DNA of 64,000 bases, taken from positions 1 to 64,000 of the forward strand of contig NZ_RYZH01000014.1 of assembly GCF_003977685.1 (NCBI RefSeq). Direction: 5' to 3'. The DNA comes from Tautonia sociabilis (GTDB lineage Bacteria; Planctomycetota; Planctomycetia; Isosphaerales; Isosphaeraceae). The position numbers and the translations under genes were made by a program. Of the stretch, positions 51,665-60,920 are shown piece after piece (within the stretch, counting starts at the first letter, position 1; each line of letters begins with the position of its first letter). Under the pieces are notes generated by a model that was given only the letters and a program-made list of their open reading frames with translations, ran no database searches and was not told the origin of the DNA.

Positions 51665-51670
51665 TATAAT
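51665..51670 (+). promoter_or_regulatory. Candidate -10 element for the GNAT gene
   Basis: A perfect TATAAT, 60 bases upstream of the acetyltransferase ATG in GC-rich DNA; no convincing -35. Confidence 0.4.
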
Positions 51671-51729
51671 CGTGGCCCCAACGGCTCTCCTCGCCCCACC
51701 GACCCCGCCCGCGAAGCGATCGATCCCTT

Positions 51730-52230
51730 ATGACCGCCACCATCCGACCCGCCCGGCCCGAGGACTCCGAGACGATCGCCGGGCTGATCCGGGAACTGGC
51801 CGATTACGAGCGCCTGCTGCACGAGGCCAAGGCCACCGGCGACGACATCCGCCGCGGCCTGTTCGGCCCCCGACCGTTCGCCGAGGCCCTCATCGCCGAG
51901 TGGGACGGCGTCTGCGTGGGCTTCGCCCTGTTCTTCCACAACTATTCGACCTTCCGGGGCCAGCCGGGGATGTACCTGGAGGACCTGTTCGTCCGCCCCT
52001 CGCACCGAGGCCGAGGGCTGGGCAAGGCCCTGCTCGCCTCCGTGGCCCGGCTGGCGGTCGAGCGGGGGTGCGGGAGGCTGGAGTGGTCGGTGCTGGACTG
52101 GAACGAGCCCTCCATCGGCTTCTACAAAGCCCTCGGCGCCCGGCCGATGGACGACTGGACCGTCTACCGGGTGGACGAGGAGCCGCTGCGACGGTTGGCC
52201 TCGTTCGCGACGGCCGGAGCGCCCGGCTGA
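51730..52230 (+). CDS. GNAT family N-acetyltransferase
   Basis: A 166-residue protein. The acetyl-CoA pyrophosphate loop is HRGRGLGKAL (92-101), preceded by YLEDLFVRP (motif A strand). WSVLDWNEPSIGFYKALGA is the motif B region typical of diamine/thialysine acetyltransferases (SAT-like), as are IRPARPEDSETIAGLIRELA and LFFHNYSTFRGQPG. It probably acetylates a small amine; this is inference from the subgroup pattern. It lies between hisD and hisC with its own TATAAT, so it need not be part of histidine synthesis. Confidence 0.88.
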   Translation: MTATIRPARPEDSETIAGLIRELADYERLLHEAKATGDDIRRGLFGPRPFAEALIAEWDGVCVGFALFFHNYSTFRGQPGMYLEDLFVRPSHRGRGLGKALLASVARLAVERGCGRLEWSVLDWNEPSIGFYKALGARPMDDWTVYRVDEEPLRRLASFATAGAPG

Positions 52231-52250
52231 TGCCGGATGGCGGTGTCGGC

Positions 52251-52285
52251 GGTCGGCGGTCGGCGGTCGGCGGTCGGCGGTCGTC
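52251..52285. repeat. Heptamer tandem repeat GGTCGGC
   Basis: About five GGTCGGC units in the gap between the GNAT gene and hisC. A simple low-complexity repeat; no coding role is apparent. Confidence 0.7.
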
Positions 52286-52492
52286 ACTCGGTCGTCGGCC
52301 GGTTCCGATCGGGACCGGACGACGGGGCCTGCGAGCCCTCCGCTCCCGACGATCGCCCCGCCTCCTGCCGAGTCTCTCGCCGCTCGCCTTCCCCGAGTCT
52401 GCCCTGCCGACCGTCGACGCTGCCCACCGGCACCGGCCGTCCGCGATCCTTCCCGAGTCCTCGGCCCGATCGATCCCCTCGAGGCCCTTTCG

Positions 52493-53560
52493 ATGAGCAC
52501 GCCCGCATTCCTGCCGCACGTCGAGCGCATGGCCGGCTACGTCCCGGGCGAGCAGCCGAAAGACGCGGGGACGATCATCAAGCTGAACACGAATGAGAAC
52601 CCCTATCCACCCTCGCCGAGCGTGGGCAAGGCGATCGCCCAGGCGCTGGGAGACGGCCGGCTCCGGCTCTACCCGGACCCCGCCGCGACGAACGTGCGGG
52701 AGGCGGTCGCTCGACGGCATGGCCAGGGGGTGACGCCGGAGATGGTGCTGGTGGGGAACGGGTCGGACGACTGCCTGACCATCGTGACTCGAGCGTTCGT
52801 CGGCCCGGGGGACGTGCTCTCGTACCCGACGCCCAGCTACATCCTGTACCGCACGCTGGCCGAGATCCAGGGAGCCCGCGCCGTCGAGGTGCCGTTCCGG
52901 GCCGACTGGACGATCGACCCGGCCGCCTTCGCCGCCGATCGGCCAAGGCTGGCCTTGCTGGCCAACCCGAACAGCCCGTCGGGCACGATGCTGCCGCCTT
53001 CGGCCGTGGGGGAGATCGCCCGGCGCCTGGATTGCCCCCTGGTGGTCGACGAGGCGTATGCCGACTTCGCCGGGGAGGACTGCATCGGCCTGGTGTCGGA
53101 GCTGCCCAACGTCATCGTCACGAGGACCTTGAGCAAGGGGCTCAGCCTGGCCGGCCTTCGGGTCGGCTACCTGATCGCCCGGCCGGAGGTGATCGCCGGC
53201 CTGAACAAGGTGAAGGACTCGTACAACTGCGACACCCTCAGCCTGCTCGGCGCCGAGGCCGCGCTGGACGACGAGGCGTACACCCGATCGATCCGAGATC
53301 GCGTGATCGCCACCCGATCCCGGATGATCGCGGCCGTCCGGGCGCTCGGTTATGAGGTGCCGGAGAGCCGGGGCAACTTCATCTGGTGCGCCGGAGGCCC
53401 GCCGGCCGAGTCGGTGTACGAGGCGCTCAAGGAGCGTCGGATTCTGGTTCGCCTGATGCGCTATCCCGGCCGGCCGCCGGGCCTGCGGATCACCGTCGGC
53501 ACCGACGAGCAGGCGGACCGCCTGCTCTCGGCGCTGGGGGAGATCGTCGCCGGGCGTTGA
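52493..53560 (+). CDS. hisC: Histidinol-phosphate aminotransferase
   Basis: A 355-residue class I/II PLP aminotransferase that converts imidazole-acetol phosphate to histidinol phosphate. The PLP lysine is Lys215 in RTLSKGLSLAGLRVGY. Other hallmarks: LNTNENPYPPSP (31-42), GNGSDDCLTIVTRAFV, ANPNSPSGT (158-166) and VVDEAYADFAG (184-194). The length is normal. The ATG at 52493 starts directly before the conserved N-terminus. It converges on the pseudopilin operon 20 bases downstream. Confidence 0.94.
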   Translation: MSTPAFLPHVERMAGYVPGEQPKDAGTIIKLNTNENPYPPSPSVGKAIAQALGDGRLRLYPDPAATNVREAVARRHGQGVTPEMVLVGNGSDDCLTIVTRAFVGPGDVLSYPTPSYILYRTLAEIQGARAVEVPFRADWTIDPAAFAADRPRLALLANPNSPSGTMLPPSAVGEIARRLDCPLVVDEAYADFAGEDCIGLVSELPNVIVTRTLSKGLSLAGLRVGYLIARPEVIAGLNKVKDSYNCDTLSLLGAEAALDDEAYTRSIRDRVIATRSRMIAAVRALGYEVPESRGNFIWCAGGPPAESVYEALKERRILVRLMRYPGRPPGLRITVGTDEQADRLLSALGEIVAGR

Positions 53561-53580
53561 TCGAAACCGGGAGCGGGGCC

Positions 53581-54501
53581 TCAGAAATCCGAGTCGCTGA
53601 TAACCTCGCCGTCGGCTCGGTGGCCGAGGAACTGGAAGACCCGGGGGGTGATGGTGCTCTTGATGAACCGGACGGAGCCGTCGCCGAAGGCGAAGTTCGC
53701 GCCGCCGGGGTGGTTGCTGCTGAAGTTCCCCACGTAGAGGGCGGCCGGCGGGATCGGGGCGTTGGGGTCGGTCGGCACGGGAGGGTCTTCCGAGGGATCG
53801 AGCCCGGCGTCGACGGCCGGGGGGATCCCCGGTCCGCCGGCGGCGTTCGGCGGACCTCCGGTGTTGCGGAGCGTCGCCCGGGTGCCGGAGGCCCAGCCGA
53901 GCGAAGGGGCCCCGGAACCCTTGTATTCGCCGATGAACAGGGTGTTCGACGAGCCGTCGGGGATGTCGTCGAACCGCAGCGCGCTGTTGAGGAAGAAGAC
54001 GCCGTGGTTTGACTCGTCGATCGGCGCCTCGACGTCGTGATGCACGCCCGCGTAGCTCGACTGGCCGACGGTGCTCACGCCGATCCAGCCGTCGGACGGG
54101 CAGAGGAAGGTCGAGAAGCTGGCCGTGCGCACGGTCGTGTTGGCCGGGGCGTAGACGCCGGTGTCGAAGTTCAGCTTGTGGTACGCGTTCCGCTCGTCGA
54201 TGAACGGCAGGATCTGGGTGATCCAGCCGTAGTGCTTGCCGATCTGGGCCGAGGCGATCGGCCCCGAACCGGGGTCGTCGACCACGCCGGGGGGCATCAT
54301 CTCGTGGGCGGAGGCGTAGTTCTGCACCGCGAGGATGAGCTGCGTCAGGTTGTTCGAGCACTGGACCCGCCGGGCCGCCTCCCGAGCCGACTGCACGGCC
54401 GGCAGCAGCAGGGCGATCAGCACGCCGATGATGGCGATGACCACCAGCAGCTCGATCAGCGTGAATCCCGGGCGGGCCGGGAGGGATCGACTCCTCGTCA
54501 T
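53581..54501 (-). CDS. DUF1559 pseudopilin-like protein, last gene of secretion operon
   Basis: A 306-residue protein with a prepilin leader (MTRSRSLPARPG) and the methylation motif FTLIELLVVIAIIGVLIALL, followed by REAARRVQCSNNLTQL and the C-terminal HPGGANFAFGDGSVRF (H-x9-DG). The leader should be cut after Gly by a prepilin peptidase. The start overlaps the stop of the upstream minor-pseudopilin gene by four bases, placing this DUF1559 protein inside a type II secretion-like operon where the major pseudopilin (GspG) would be expected. This supports a pseudopilin role for the family. Confidence 0.9.
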   Translation of the reverse strand: MTRSRSLPARPGFTLIELLVVIAIIGVLIALLLPAVQSAREAARRVQCSNNLTQLILAVQNYASAHEMMPPGVVDDPGSGPIASAQIGKHYGWITQILPFIDERNAYHKLNFDTGVYAPANTTVRTASFSTFLCPSDGWIGVSTVGQSSYAGVHHDVEAPIDESNHGVFFLNSALRFDDIPDGSSNTLFIGEYKGSGAPSLGWASGTRATLRNTGGPPNAAGGPGIPPAVDAGLDPSEDPPVPTDPNAPIPPAALYVGNFSSNHPGGANFAFGDGSVRFIKSTITPRVFQFLGHRADGEVISDSDF

Positions 54502-54932
54502 GAATCACCCCCATCGGTGCCGGCGGTCGGCCGGACCTGGAAGACTTTGCTCCGCCGGGCCCGGTGGGACGGGTCGCCGTCGGACGGATAATCGGCTCGG
54601 ACTCGGACGGTCAGCGGCTGGTCGGCTCCGGGGTCCGTCTCCTCGACCTCGATCGTGACGGTCCCCTCCCGGCCGCCGAGGGCCTCGGGAGGGAGGGTCC
54701 ACGTCTCGCCCTCGTAGGACGGATCGACGCGCAACTGGGCGGCGGCGCGTTCGAGCCCCGCCTCGACCAGCCAGAGGGCCTGCGACTCCCGCTCCAGGGC
54801 GAGCAGGTGCTCGGCACGGTCGGCCCCCAGGCGGATCAGCCCGGCGACCACAAGGACGATCACGCTCAGGCAGACCAGCGCCACCAGCGCGGCCCCGCCC
54901 TGGCGGTCGGTTCGGGACGACGACGGCCTCAT
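54498..54932 (-). CDS. PilX/GspK-like membrane protein
   Basis: A 144-residue protein: a short leader, then GGAALVALVCLSVIVLVVAG (about 12-31), followed by RAEHLLALERESQALWLVEA and GLERAAAQLR. This is the helix-plus-AEAGLERA pattern of PilX or GspK-type minor pilins, which cap the pseudopilus tip. The C-terminal part is short compared with GspK. It overlaps both neighbouring genes by four bases (ATGA type). Confidence 0.75.
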   Translation of the reverse strand: MRPSSSRTDRQGGAALVALVCLSVIVLVVAGLIRLGADRAEHLLALERESQALWLVEAGLERAAAQLRVDPSYEGETWTLPPEALGGREGTVTIEVEETDPGADQPLTVRVRADYPSDGDPSHRARRSKVFQVRPTAGTDGGDS

Positions 54933-55468
54933 GATGCCCCTCCCGAGAAGCGAAGATCGCGGCCGATCGTGGTCTCGATGCGGACGACCCGGCGGTTTCC
55001 CCCCTCCGCCTTTGGCCGTCTCGGCGCGTCGAGCACAAGTGAGACGCGATCGCCGTCCACCTCCCATCGGCTCAAGGTGCCGGGGAGGAGGCGGTAGCGG
55101 TCGACCCGATCCGGTTCGCCCTCTCCTCCCGCTCGGGTTCGGACCAGGTCGCTCCCGTCCGATCGGTAGGAGACTCGGCCGCCGTCGGGAGCGACGAGCG
55201 TCAGGCCGTCGGCCGGCCCTTGCCCGTCGCGATCGACCTCCGCCGCCGAGCGGACGTCGGCGCGCAGGTCGGCCGCCAGGCGGCCCTCGGCGACGGTGGC
55301 GGTCAGCTCGTCCCGGCCAGTGGACTCCAGCCTGAACACGAGGACCATGACGGTTCCAGTGGTGAGGAACAGCACGGAGCTGACCGCCATCGCGGCGAGG
55401 ACCTCGATCAGCGACGCCGCCCCCCGGCGGCGATCGGATCGCCGCCTCCCTCGATTCCGGGCGATCAT
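54929..55468 (-). CDS. GspJ-like minor pseudopilin
   Basis: A 179-residue protein with a basic leader and AASLIEVLAAMAVSSVLFLT, a type IV pilin-like N-terminal segment with Glu at +5. The following region with strands (GLTLVAPDGGRVSYRSDG, VDRYRLLPGTLSRWEVDG) resembles GspJ-type minor pseudopilins. The start at 55468 is preferred; the frame extends to 55498. It is coupled by four-base overlaps to the genes on both sides. Confidence 0.7.
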   Translation of the reverse strand: MIARNRGRRRSDRRRGAASLIEVLAAMAVSSVLFLTTGTVMVLVFRLESTGRDELTATVAEGRLAADLRADVRSAAEVDRDGQGPADGLTLVAPDGGRVSYRSDGSDLVRTRAGGEGEPDRVDRYRLLPGTLSRWEVDGDRVSLVLDAPRRPKAEGGNRRVVRIETTIGRDLRFSGGAS

Positions 55469-55890
55469 GGCGAGCCCTCCGTCTTCGAGGCGACCCACGT
55501 CGTCAGCCGGACCGGACGGGCGGGCTCTCCCGGCCGATCCTCGTAGCGGATGGTGACCGAGAGACGCTCCATCGCCGGGCCCTCGCCCTCTTCGGGCCGG
55601 CGGTCGATGACGACCTCGCCCCCGGGCAAGGACGTGGCGGCCTCGTCGGAGAGGGCGGGGGGGGCGGCCTCGGGATCGGCGAGGGAGAGGCGGTCGAGCA
55701 GGTTCTCGGCCTCCCGGAGGGCGACGGCGCGGCGCTCGGCGGCCCGGCGGTCCCGGGCGACCCAGGCCAGGGCTCGGACGGTGGTCGCCATCGCGGTCAT
55801 CAGCAGGAGGACGGCGATCGTCGACTCGATCAGGCTGAACCCACGCCGGCCCGGCCCGGGGGGCCGGCGATGCGGAGGCGTTCGGTTCAT
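55465..55890 (-). CDS. GspI-like minor pseudopilin
   Basis: A 141-residue protein starting MNRTPPHRRPPGPGRRGFSL, with the pilin motif GFSLIESTIAVLLLMTAMAT, then a helix rich in Arg/Ala/Glu (RRAAERRAVALREAENLLDR) and a strand-rich end with RLSVTIRYED. This matches the size and layout of GspI-type minor pseudopilins. The long open frame to 56613 overlaps the GspF gene and is not coding there. It overlaps its neighbours by four bases. Confidence 0.72.
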   Translation of the reverse strand: MNRTPPHRRPPGPGRRGFSLIESTIAVLLLMTAMATTVRALAWVARDRRAAERRAVALREAENLLDRLSLADPEAAPPALSDEAATSLPGGEVVIDRRPEEGEGPAMERLSVTIRYEDRPGEPARPVRLTTWVASKTEGSP

Positions 55891-57149
55891 CGGGACATCG
55901 CCTCGATCAAGGTGACGAGCGGCAGGAAAAACCCCACGGCCACGACCACGACCGGCATCGCCAGCAGGATGACCGCAACCGGCAAGAGGAACTGGCTCCA
56001 GACGATCAGGCGATGGCCGGCCCGGCGGTCGAGCCCGTCGGCCAGGTCCCCCAGCGCCCACGAGAGGTTCCCGGCGCGCTGGGAGGCGTCGAGGGCGAGG
56101 GCGTCGGCCCATCGGATCAGCCGGACGGAGGCCAGGGCCCGAGTCCATGCCTCGCCGCGGTCGACCCGGCCTCTCGCCTTCCGGACGCGACGGCGGACGG
56201 CCCCGCTGGAGGCCGCCCGGCCGATCCGATCCAGCGCCTCGGGGAGCGGGCGGCCCATCGCCACCTCTCCCGAGAGGGCGCGGAGGACCGTCGCCCCGTG
56301 CCGCTTGATCAGCAGACGGTCGATCGGCCCAATGCCCCACTCGATCGGGTCGAAGAAGGCCAGCAACAGCAAGGGCAGGCCGACCAGCTCCAGCAGGAAG
56401 GCCAGCGGGAAGAACACCCCGAGAATCGCCGCGTTTCCCCGGAAGTAGGCGAGCTGCGAGATCCTGGGCATCGGGACGCCGAAGTCGGCGAAGATCGCCT
56501 CGTACCTCGGGGCGATCGAGTAGAGCAGGAAGCCCAGGACCGCCTGCATGACCACCAGCGTCCAGCCGATGTAGACCAGCCGCATCGCCAGGCTCGACCG
56601 GAACGGACGCCACTCGGCCCGCCGTTGGATCAGGTCGCGGAGGGCCTTGCCGAGGCGGGGGCCGTCCCAGTCCATCCGGAGGAAGACCAGCCCCGCCTTT
56701 GGGAAGGAGCCGGGCACCCGGGCGAACGCCTCGGCCGTCGGTGTGCCGCGCTGCAACAGGCGGACGACCGCCCTTGCCTTCGGCCGCATCGAGCCGCCGC
56801 AGAGCGCCCCGCAGGCGTCGATGCCCGCCTCCAGCGGCAGGCCGCGCTCGACGGCATTGGCCACGATCCAGAGCATCGGGTCCGATCGAACCGAGCCCCC
56901 CCGGATCAGCAGCGCCAGCCCGCCGGCGATCGCCGAGAGGACCAGCACCACGAACACGATCAGCGCGAACGCCGGCCCGGCCACCATCGCCACCCGGCCG
57001 ACCACCGCCAGCACGGCGATGGCGATCATCGCGTGGGCCAGGCCGAAGCTCCGGGCCGAGGGCAGCGGGCGCGGGGGGCCGTACGAAGAGGACGGCCCGG
57101 AAGGGGGGCCGTCATTCCGGTCGTCGTCCGTCTCGGTCGATTGGCTCAC
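55887..57149 (-). CDS. gspF: GspF-family inner-membrane platform protein, third in tandem
   Basis: A 420-residue protein with two membrane-proximal T2SSF helical domains, each followed by hydrophobic segments. It has an unusual hydrophobic N-terminal part with two helices (about 38-82) before the first domain (PMLWIVANAVERGLPLEAGI). GspF platform proteins couple the GspE ATPase to pseudopilus assembly. The four-base overlap with the GspI-like gene and the four-base gap to the preceding GspF gene indicate one operon. It is more divergent than the other two GspF proteins here. Confidence 0.8.
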   Translation of the reverse strand: MSQSTETDDDRNDGPPSGPSSSYGPPRPLPSARSFGLAHAMIAIAVLAVVGRVAMVAGPAFALIVFVVLVLSAIAGGLALLIRGGSVRSDPMLWIVANAVERGLPLEAGIDACGALCGGSMRPKARAVVRLLQRGTPTAEAFARVPGSFPKAGLVFLRMDWDGPRLGKALRDLIQRRAEWRPFRSSLAMRLVYIGWTLVVMQAVLGFLLYSIAPRYEAIFADFGVPMPRISQLAYFRGNAAILGVFFPLAFLLELVGLPLLLLAFFDPIEWGIGPIDRLLIKRHGATVLRALSGEVAMGRPLPEALDRIGRAASSGAVRRRVRKARGRVDRGEAWTRALASVRLIRWADALALDASQRAGNLSWALGDLADGLDRRAGHRLIVWSQFLLPVAVILLAMPVVVVAVGFFLPLVTLIEAMSR

Positions 57150-57153
57150 GGTA

Positions 57154-58272
57154 TCACCAGAGAACAGAGGGACCCCCGCCCGAGAGCTCGGCGAGGAGCT
57201 TGAGAATGGGCAGGAGCAGGCCCAGGACCATCAGGACGATCCCGATCACCACGATCATCACCACCGACGTCGAGAGGAACAGTCCGATGAGCGCCGCCTG
57301 GGTCCGCGCCCGGCTGGCGAACGCCTCGGCCGCCAGGCGGAAGGTGTCGGGCAGGGCCTGGTGCGTCTCGGCCCAGGAGAGCAGGCGGTCGAACCCGGCG
57401 GGGAAAAGCCGGTAGGAGCGGCAGGCCTCGGAGAGCGGCTGGCCGTTGCTGACCTCGAGCGCCGCGCCGTCGCAGGCGGCGATCAGATCGGGATCGCGCA
57501 CCCCTCGAGACGCCAACGTCAGCGCCTCCGGGGCCGACAGGCGGCACTCGATCAGCAGCGCCATCAGGCTGGAGAACTCCGCCAGGGCCGCGTTCCGCCA
57601 GAGCGCTCCGAACAGCGGGATCCCGCTGGCCACCCGACGTCGGGCCTTCCGCGTCACCCCTCTCGAGAGGAGCCAGAGGCCCCCGCTCGCTAGGAGGATG
57701 AACACCGGCGCCGGCCAAATCGCCCGAGAGACGAATTGAGACACGTTGAGCAGGCCGAAGGTGAGGCTGGAAAGCTCCACTCCGAACGAGGAGTAGATCT
57801 CTTGGAAGCCCTCGGTCACCAGCGCGCTGAAGATCTGGAAAATCAGGACGAAGAGGCAGATCAGGAGCGTCGGGTACGCCAGGCGGAGCAGAACCTGCCA
57901 GCTCAGCTCGGCGCCGATGCGCTCGAAGTGAGCGGCCTCGGCCAGGACCTCCGCCAGCCTCCCCGATCGCTCGGCGGCCCGGACGATCCCGACGAGGTGC
58001 TCGGGGACGTCGCGCTCCGCCGCGATGGCCTTCCCGAGCGAGTCTCCCGCCTCGACGCGGTCGGCCACTCGGGCCAGCGCCGATCGGACCCGGGCCGAGC
58101 CGACCTCCTCCCCGAGGACGCGGAGCCCCTCGGGCAGCGCGAGGCCGGCGCCCGCCAGGCCGCCGACGAGTCGGGAGAACTCGGCGGCCTCCGCGTCGTT
58201 CATCGGGCCAGGGCCGGGGCCAGGAGGCGGCGGGCCGGCCGGGTCGGGAGCGTCCTGGGACGGGGCGGTCAT
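57154..58272 (-). CDS. gspF: GspF-family inner-membrane platform protein, second in tandem
   Basis: A 372-residue protein. The first T2SSF domain is EFSRLVGGLAGAGLALPEGL...LGKAIAAERDVPEHLVGIVR and AERSGRLAEVL; the second is FSSLMALLIECRLSAPEALT ... LSEACRSYRLFPAGFDRLLS, each followed by membrane helices. The last helix is SVVMIVVIGIVLMVLGLLLP. The repeated two-domain layout is canonical for GspF/PilC. Its N-terminus has a proline/glycine-rich leader. Confidence 0.87.
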   Translation of the reverse strand: MTAPSQDAPDPAGPPPPGPGPGPMNDAEAAEFSRLVGGLAGAGLALPEGLRVLGEEVGSARVRSALARVADRVEAGDSLGKAIAAERDVPEHLVGIVRAAERSGRLAEVLAEAAHFERIGAELSWQVLLRLAYPTLLICLFVLIFQIFSALVTEGFQEIYSSFGVELSSLTFGLLNVSQFVSRAIWPAPVFILLASGGLWLLSRGVTRKARRRVASGIPLFGALWRNAALAEFSSLMALLIECRLSAPEALTLASRGVRDPDLIAACDGAALEVSNGQPLSEACRSYRLFPAGFDRLLSWAETHQALPDTFRLAAEAFASRARTQAALIGLFLSTSVVMIVVIGIVLMVLGLLLPILKLLAELSGGGPSVLW

Positions 58273-58331
58273 CGGTCAGGCTCCGGAATCGTCGGCGATC
58301 GTCCGGCGAGGGTTCGGTCCGTCCGAGGGGC

Positions 58332-59414
58332 TCAGGAGGCGACCCCCCGGAGCAGCTCGGCGAAGGGGGCGAAGAGGGTCATCCCGTAGAGCAGCACCGC
58401 CGTTCCGCCGATGAGGGCGACCAGGGCGGTCGGGCCGAAGAGTCGGATCAGCTCGGCCTGGAGGAGGGCCCGCTCGTGATAGGTGCGGGCGGCCAGCCGG
58501 AGGGCGCCCGGCAGGTCTCGGTGCGAGGCCCCGCTGACGACCAGCCAGCGGAGCAGGGGGGGGAGGCCGGGGCTCGATTCCGGAGCGAGGGCCGATCGCA
58601 GGTCCTCTCCCCGGGAGGTGGCCTCGGCGGCGCGGGCGACGGCCTCCCGCAAGCGGTCGTCTCCCACGGCCCGAGCAGCCAGTCGCAGGGCATCGGGCAG
58701 CGGCACTCGATTCTCGACCAGCAGGGCGAGCAGCTCCGCGAGCAGGCCGCTTCGGGAGAGGCGCAACAGCGTCCGAGTTCCCGGCATCCAGCCGAGCGTT
58801 GGGCTCAGACCACCGAGCGCCGAGGCCCGGCCCGATCGGACCCAGGCCGCCGCCGCCAGGATCAGCACGATCAGGCCGGCCGGCCCCCAGGCCCAGGCCC
58901 ACTCCCCGGCCCGAGCCAGCCGGCTCGCGATGCCGGCCGGCACCCCGAGCGCGTCGTAAGCCGAGGCGATCCGGGGGGCCAGCAGCACGACCATCGCCAC
59001 GATCAGGCCGTAGGCCAGCAGCGCCACCAGCGCCGGATAGATCAGCGCCAGGCCGATCGTCGTTCTCAGGTCGGCCAGCCTCCGGGCGAAGGTCGTCATC
59101 CCCTCCAGCGCCGCCGGCAGGCGCCCGGCCCGGATTCCGGCCGCGACCACCGCCCGGTACAGCTCGGGAATCGACTCCCCCTCCGCCTCCAGCGCCTCCT
59201 CCAGCGAGCAGCCGGTTTGCTCCATCCTCCGGCCGATCGTCCCCGCCACTCGGCCGAGCCTCCCCTTCAGGTCTCCCCTCGCCCCGATCAGGCCGCGCTC
59301 CAGCGGCCCGCCGGCCCTCACCAGCGCCGCGATCTCCTCGTTCAGGGCGATCAGCTCGTCGAGCGTGACCCGCTCCGACCCGCCTCGTCCCTCTCGCTCG
59401 ACCCCGCTGGCCAT
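58332..59414 (-). CDS. gspF: GspF-family inner-membrane platform protein, first in tandem
   Basis: A 360-residue protein with two T2SSF domains (LIALNEEIAALVRAGGPLER, AGIRAGRLPAALEGMTTFAR; then LLAELLALLVENRVPLPDAL, VSGASHRDLPGALRLAARTY) and membrane helices after each (IGLALIYPALVALLAYGLIV; LFGPTALVALIGGTAVLLYG). The ATG at 59414 follows GGAGGATC; an in-frame Met at 59477 lies in non-coding-like sequence. It is the closest of the three to standard GspF. A 228-base gap separates it from gspE. Confidence 0.88.
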   Translation of the reverse strand: MASGVEREGRGGSERVTLDELIALNEEIAALVRAGGPLERGLIGARGDLKGRLGRVAGTIGRRMEQTGCSLEEALEAEGESIPELYRAVVAAGIRAGRLPAALEGMTTFARRLADLRTTIGLALIYPALVALLAYGLIVAMVVLLAPRIASAYDALGVPAGIASRLARAGEWAWAWGPAGLIVLILAAAAWVRSGRASALGGLSPTLGWMPGTRTLLRLSRSGLLAELLALLVENRVPLPDALRLAARAVGDDRLREAVARAAEATSRGEDLRSALAPESSPGLPPLLRWLVVSGASHRDLPGALRLAARTYHERALLQAELIRLFGPTALVALIGGTAVLLYGMTLFAPFAELLRGVAS

Positions 59415-59642
59415 TGTCGGCGATCCTCCCGATCCGGGCCTGTCGTCGCGTCGGGAGGATTCTATGACAGTTGTCAAAGGATGTCCAGGGCGTGGCGATC
59501 GGGATTCTCGACGGCGAGGCGGGAGGGGGGGAACTGCGGATCGGAAGATGCGTTGATCGGAAGGGCACGCGGCCCGGGGCCCGAGCTGGCCCCGGCCAAT
59601 TCGTCGAGGCCAGGGCCGCCGCCTGGGAGGATCCGACTGCCG

Positions 59643-60920
59643 TCAGTCGCCCGACGACAGCGCGTTCGCCCCCGATCCGCCCTGCCGAGCAACCCCCAGG
59701 ACCCGACGGATCTCTGCCGGGCTGGTCGTTCCGTCGGAGGCGGCCGAGAGCGCCCGCTCCCAGAGCGGGACCATGCCGGCCGAGACGGCGGCGGACTCGA
59801 TCCGGTCCACATCCGCCCGGGAGAGCACGGCGCGGGCGACCGCACCCCGTCCCGGGACGAGCAGCTCCGCCAGCGGGGAGCGGCCGAGATAGCCGGTGCC
59901 CCGGCAGGAGTCGCACCCGACCGGGGCCCGGCCGGAGGAGATCGGCAGGCCGAGCCGGGCGGGGTCGTCGGCAGCGGAGGAGGAGAGCGGCCGGGCGCAG
60001 GAGTCGCAGAGGAGGCGGACCAGCCGCTGGGAGAGGATGGCTCGGAGGCCGCTGCGGAGCAGGTACGGCTCGATCCCCATGTCGGAGAGCCTCCCCACGG
60101 CTCCGGCTGCGGATCCCGAGTGGAAGGTGGTCAGCACGAGGTGGCCGGTCAGCGCGGCCTGGAAGGCGACCTCGGCGGTGGAGGGGTCTCGGATCTCGCC
60201 GACGGCGATCACCTCGGGGTCCTGGCGCAGCAGGGAGCGCAGGCCCGAGTCGAGCGCGAAGCCGGCCTGCGGGTTCACCTGGGCCTGGACGACTCCCGGG
60301 ACGGCCGCCTCGATCGGGTCCTCGAGCGAGGCGATGCAGCGGTGGCCCCCCGAGGAGGCGGCCAGGGCCCGGAGGCAGGCGTAAAGCGTAGTCGTCTTGC
60401 CGCTGCCGGCCGGGCCGGAGAGGACGATCAGGCCCGAGGTTTCCTCCAGCGCGAGCCGGAGGCCGGCGAGCACGTCGGGAGCCAGGCCGAGCTCGTCGAG
60501 ATCGAGCAGGCGGCCGGACTCGGCGAAGAGGCGGACGACGGCGCGCTCGCCGTGCAGGGTGGGAAAGGTGCTCACCCGGGTTTCGGGCCGTCCGGGCTCG
60601 GCCCGGATGCGCCCTTCCTGGGGGATGTCGGTGCGGTAGGTGAGCAGCTCGGCCAGCACCTTGAGCCGGGCCACCACGTTCGGCGCCATCGAGGCCGGCA
60701 GCACGGCGAGCGGCTGGAGCACGCCGTCGATCCGGACCTGGGCGACCAAGCCCTCGGGAGTCGGCTGGAGGTGCAGGTCGCTGGCCCCGGCCCGGCGGGA
60801 GGCGGCCAGCAGCAGGTCGACCGCCTCCGTCGCGAATCGCGGGGAGGCGGGATCGAGCGCCGAGAGCTGCCGGGCCGGGTCGGGAGGCGATCCGTCTCCG
60901 GTGGCGATCGGGGAGGCCAT
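59643..60920 (-). CDS. gspE: GspE/PilB-type secretion ATPase, short form
   Basis: A 425-residue hexameric ATPase that powers pseudopilus assembly. Walker A is GPAGSGKT (169-176), the Asp box is around SLEDPIE (198-204), Walker B is VIAVGEIRDP (237-246), and the His box region is LTGHLVLTTFHS. A tetracysteine zinc motif is present as Cys305-x2-Cys308 and Cys336-x2-Cys339. The N-terminal N1 domain found in full-length GspE/PilB is missing; the protein begins near N2 (ATEAVDLLLAASRRAGASDL). The ATG overlaps the stop of the phasin-like gene by one base. Confidence 0.9.
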   Translation of the reverse strand: MASPIATGDGSPPDPARQLSALDPASPRFATEAVDLLLAASRRAGASDLHLQPTPEGLVAQVRIDGVLQPLAVLPASMAPNVVARLKVLAELLTYRTDIPQEGRIRAEPGRPETRVSTFPTLHGERAVVRLFAESGRLLDLDELGLAPDVLAGLRLALEETSGLIVLSGPAGSGKTTTLYACLRALAASSGGHRCIASLEDPIEAAVPGVVQAQVNPQAGFALDSGLRSLLRQDPEVIAVGEIRDPSTAEVAFQAALTGHLVLTTFHSGSAAGAVGRLSDMGIEPYLLRSGLRAILSQRLVRLLCDSCARPLSSSAADDPARLGLPISSGRAPVGCDSCRGTGYLGRSPLAELLVPGRGAVARAVLSRADVDRIESAAVSAGMVPLWERALSAASDGTTSPAEIRRVLGVARQGGSGANALSSGD

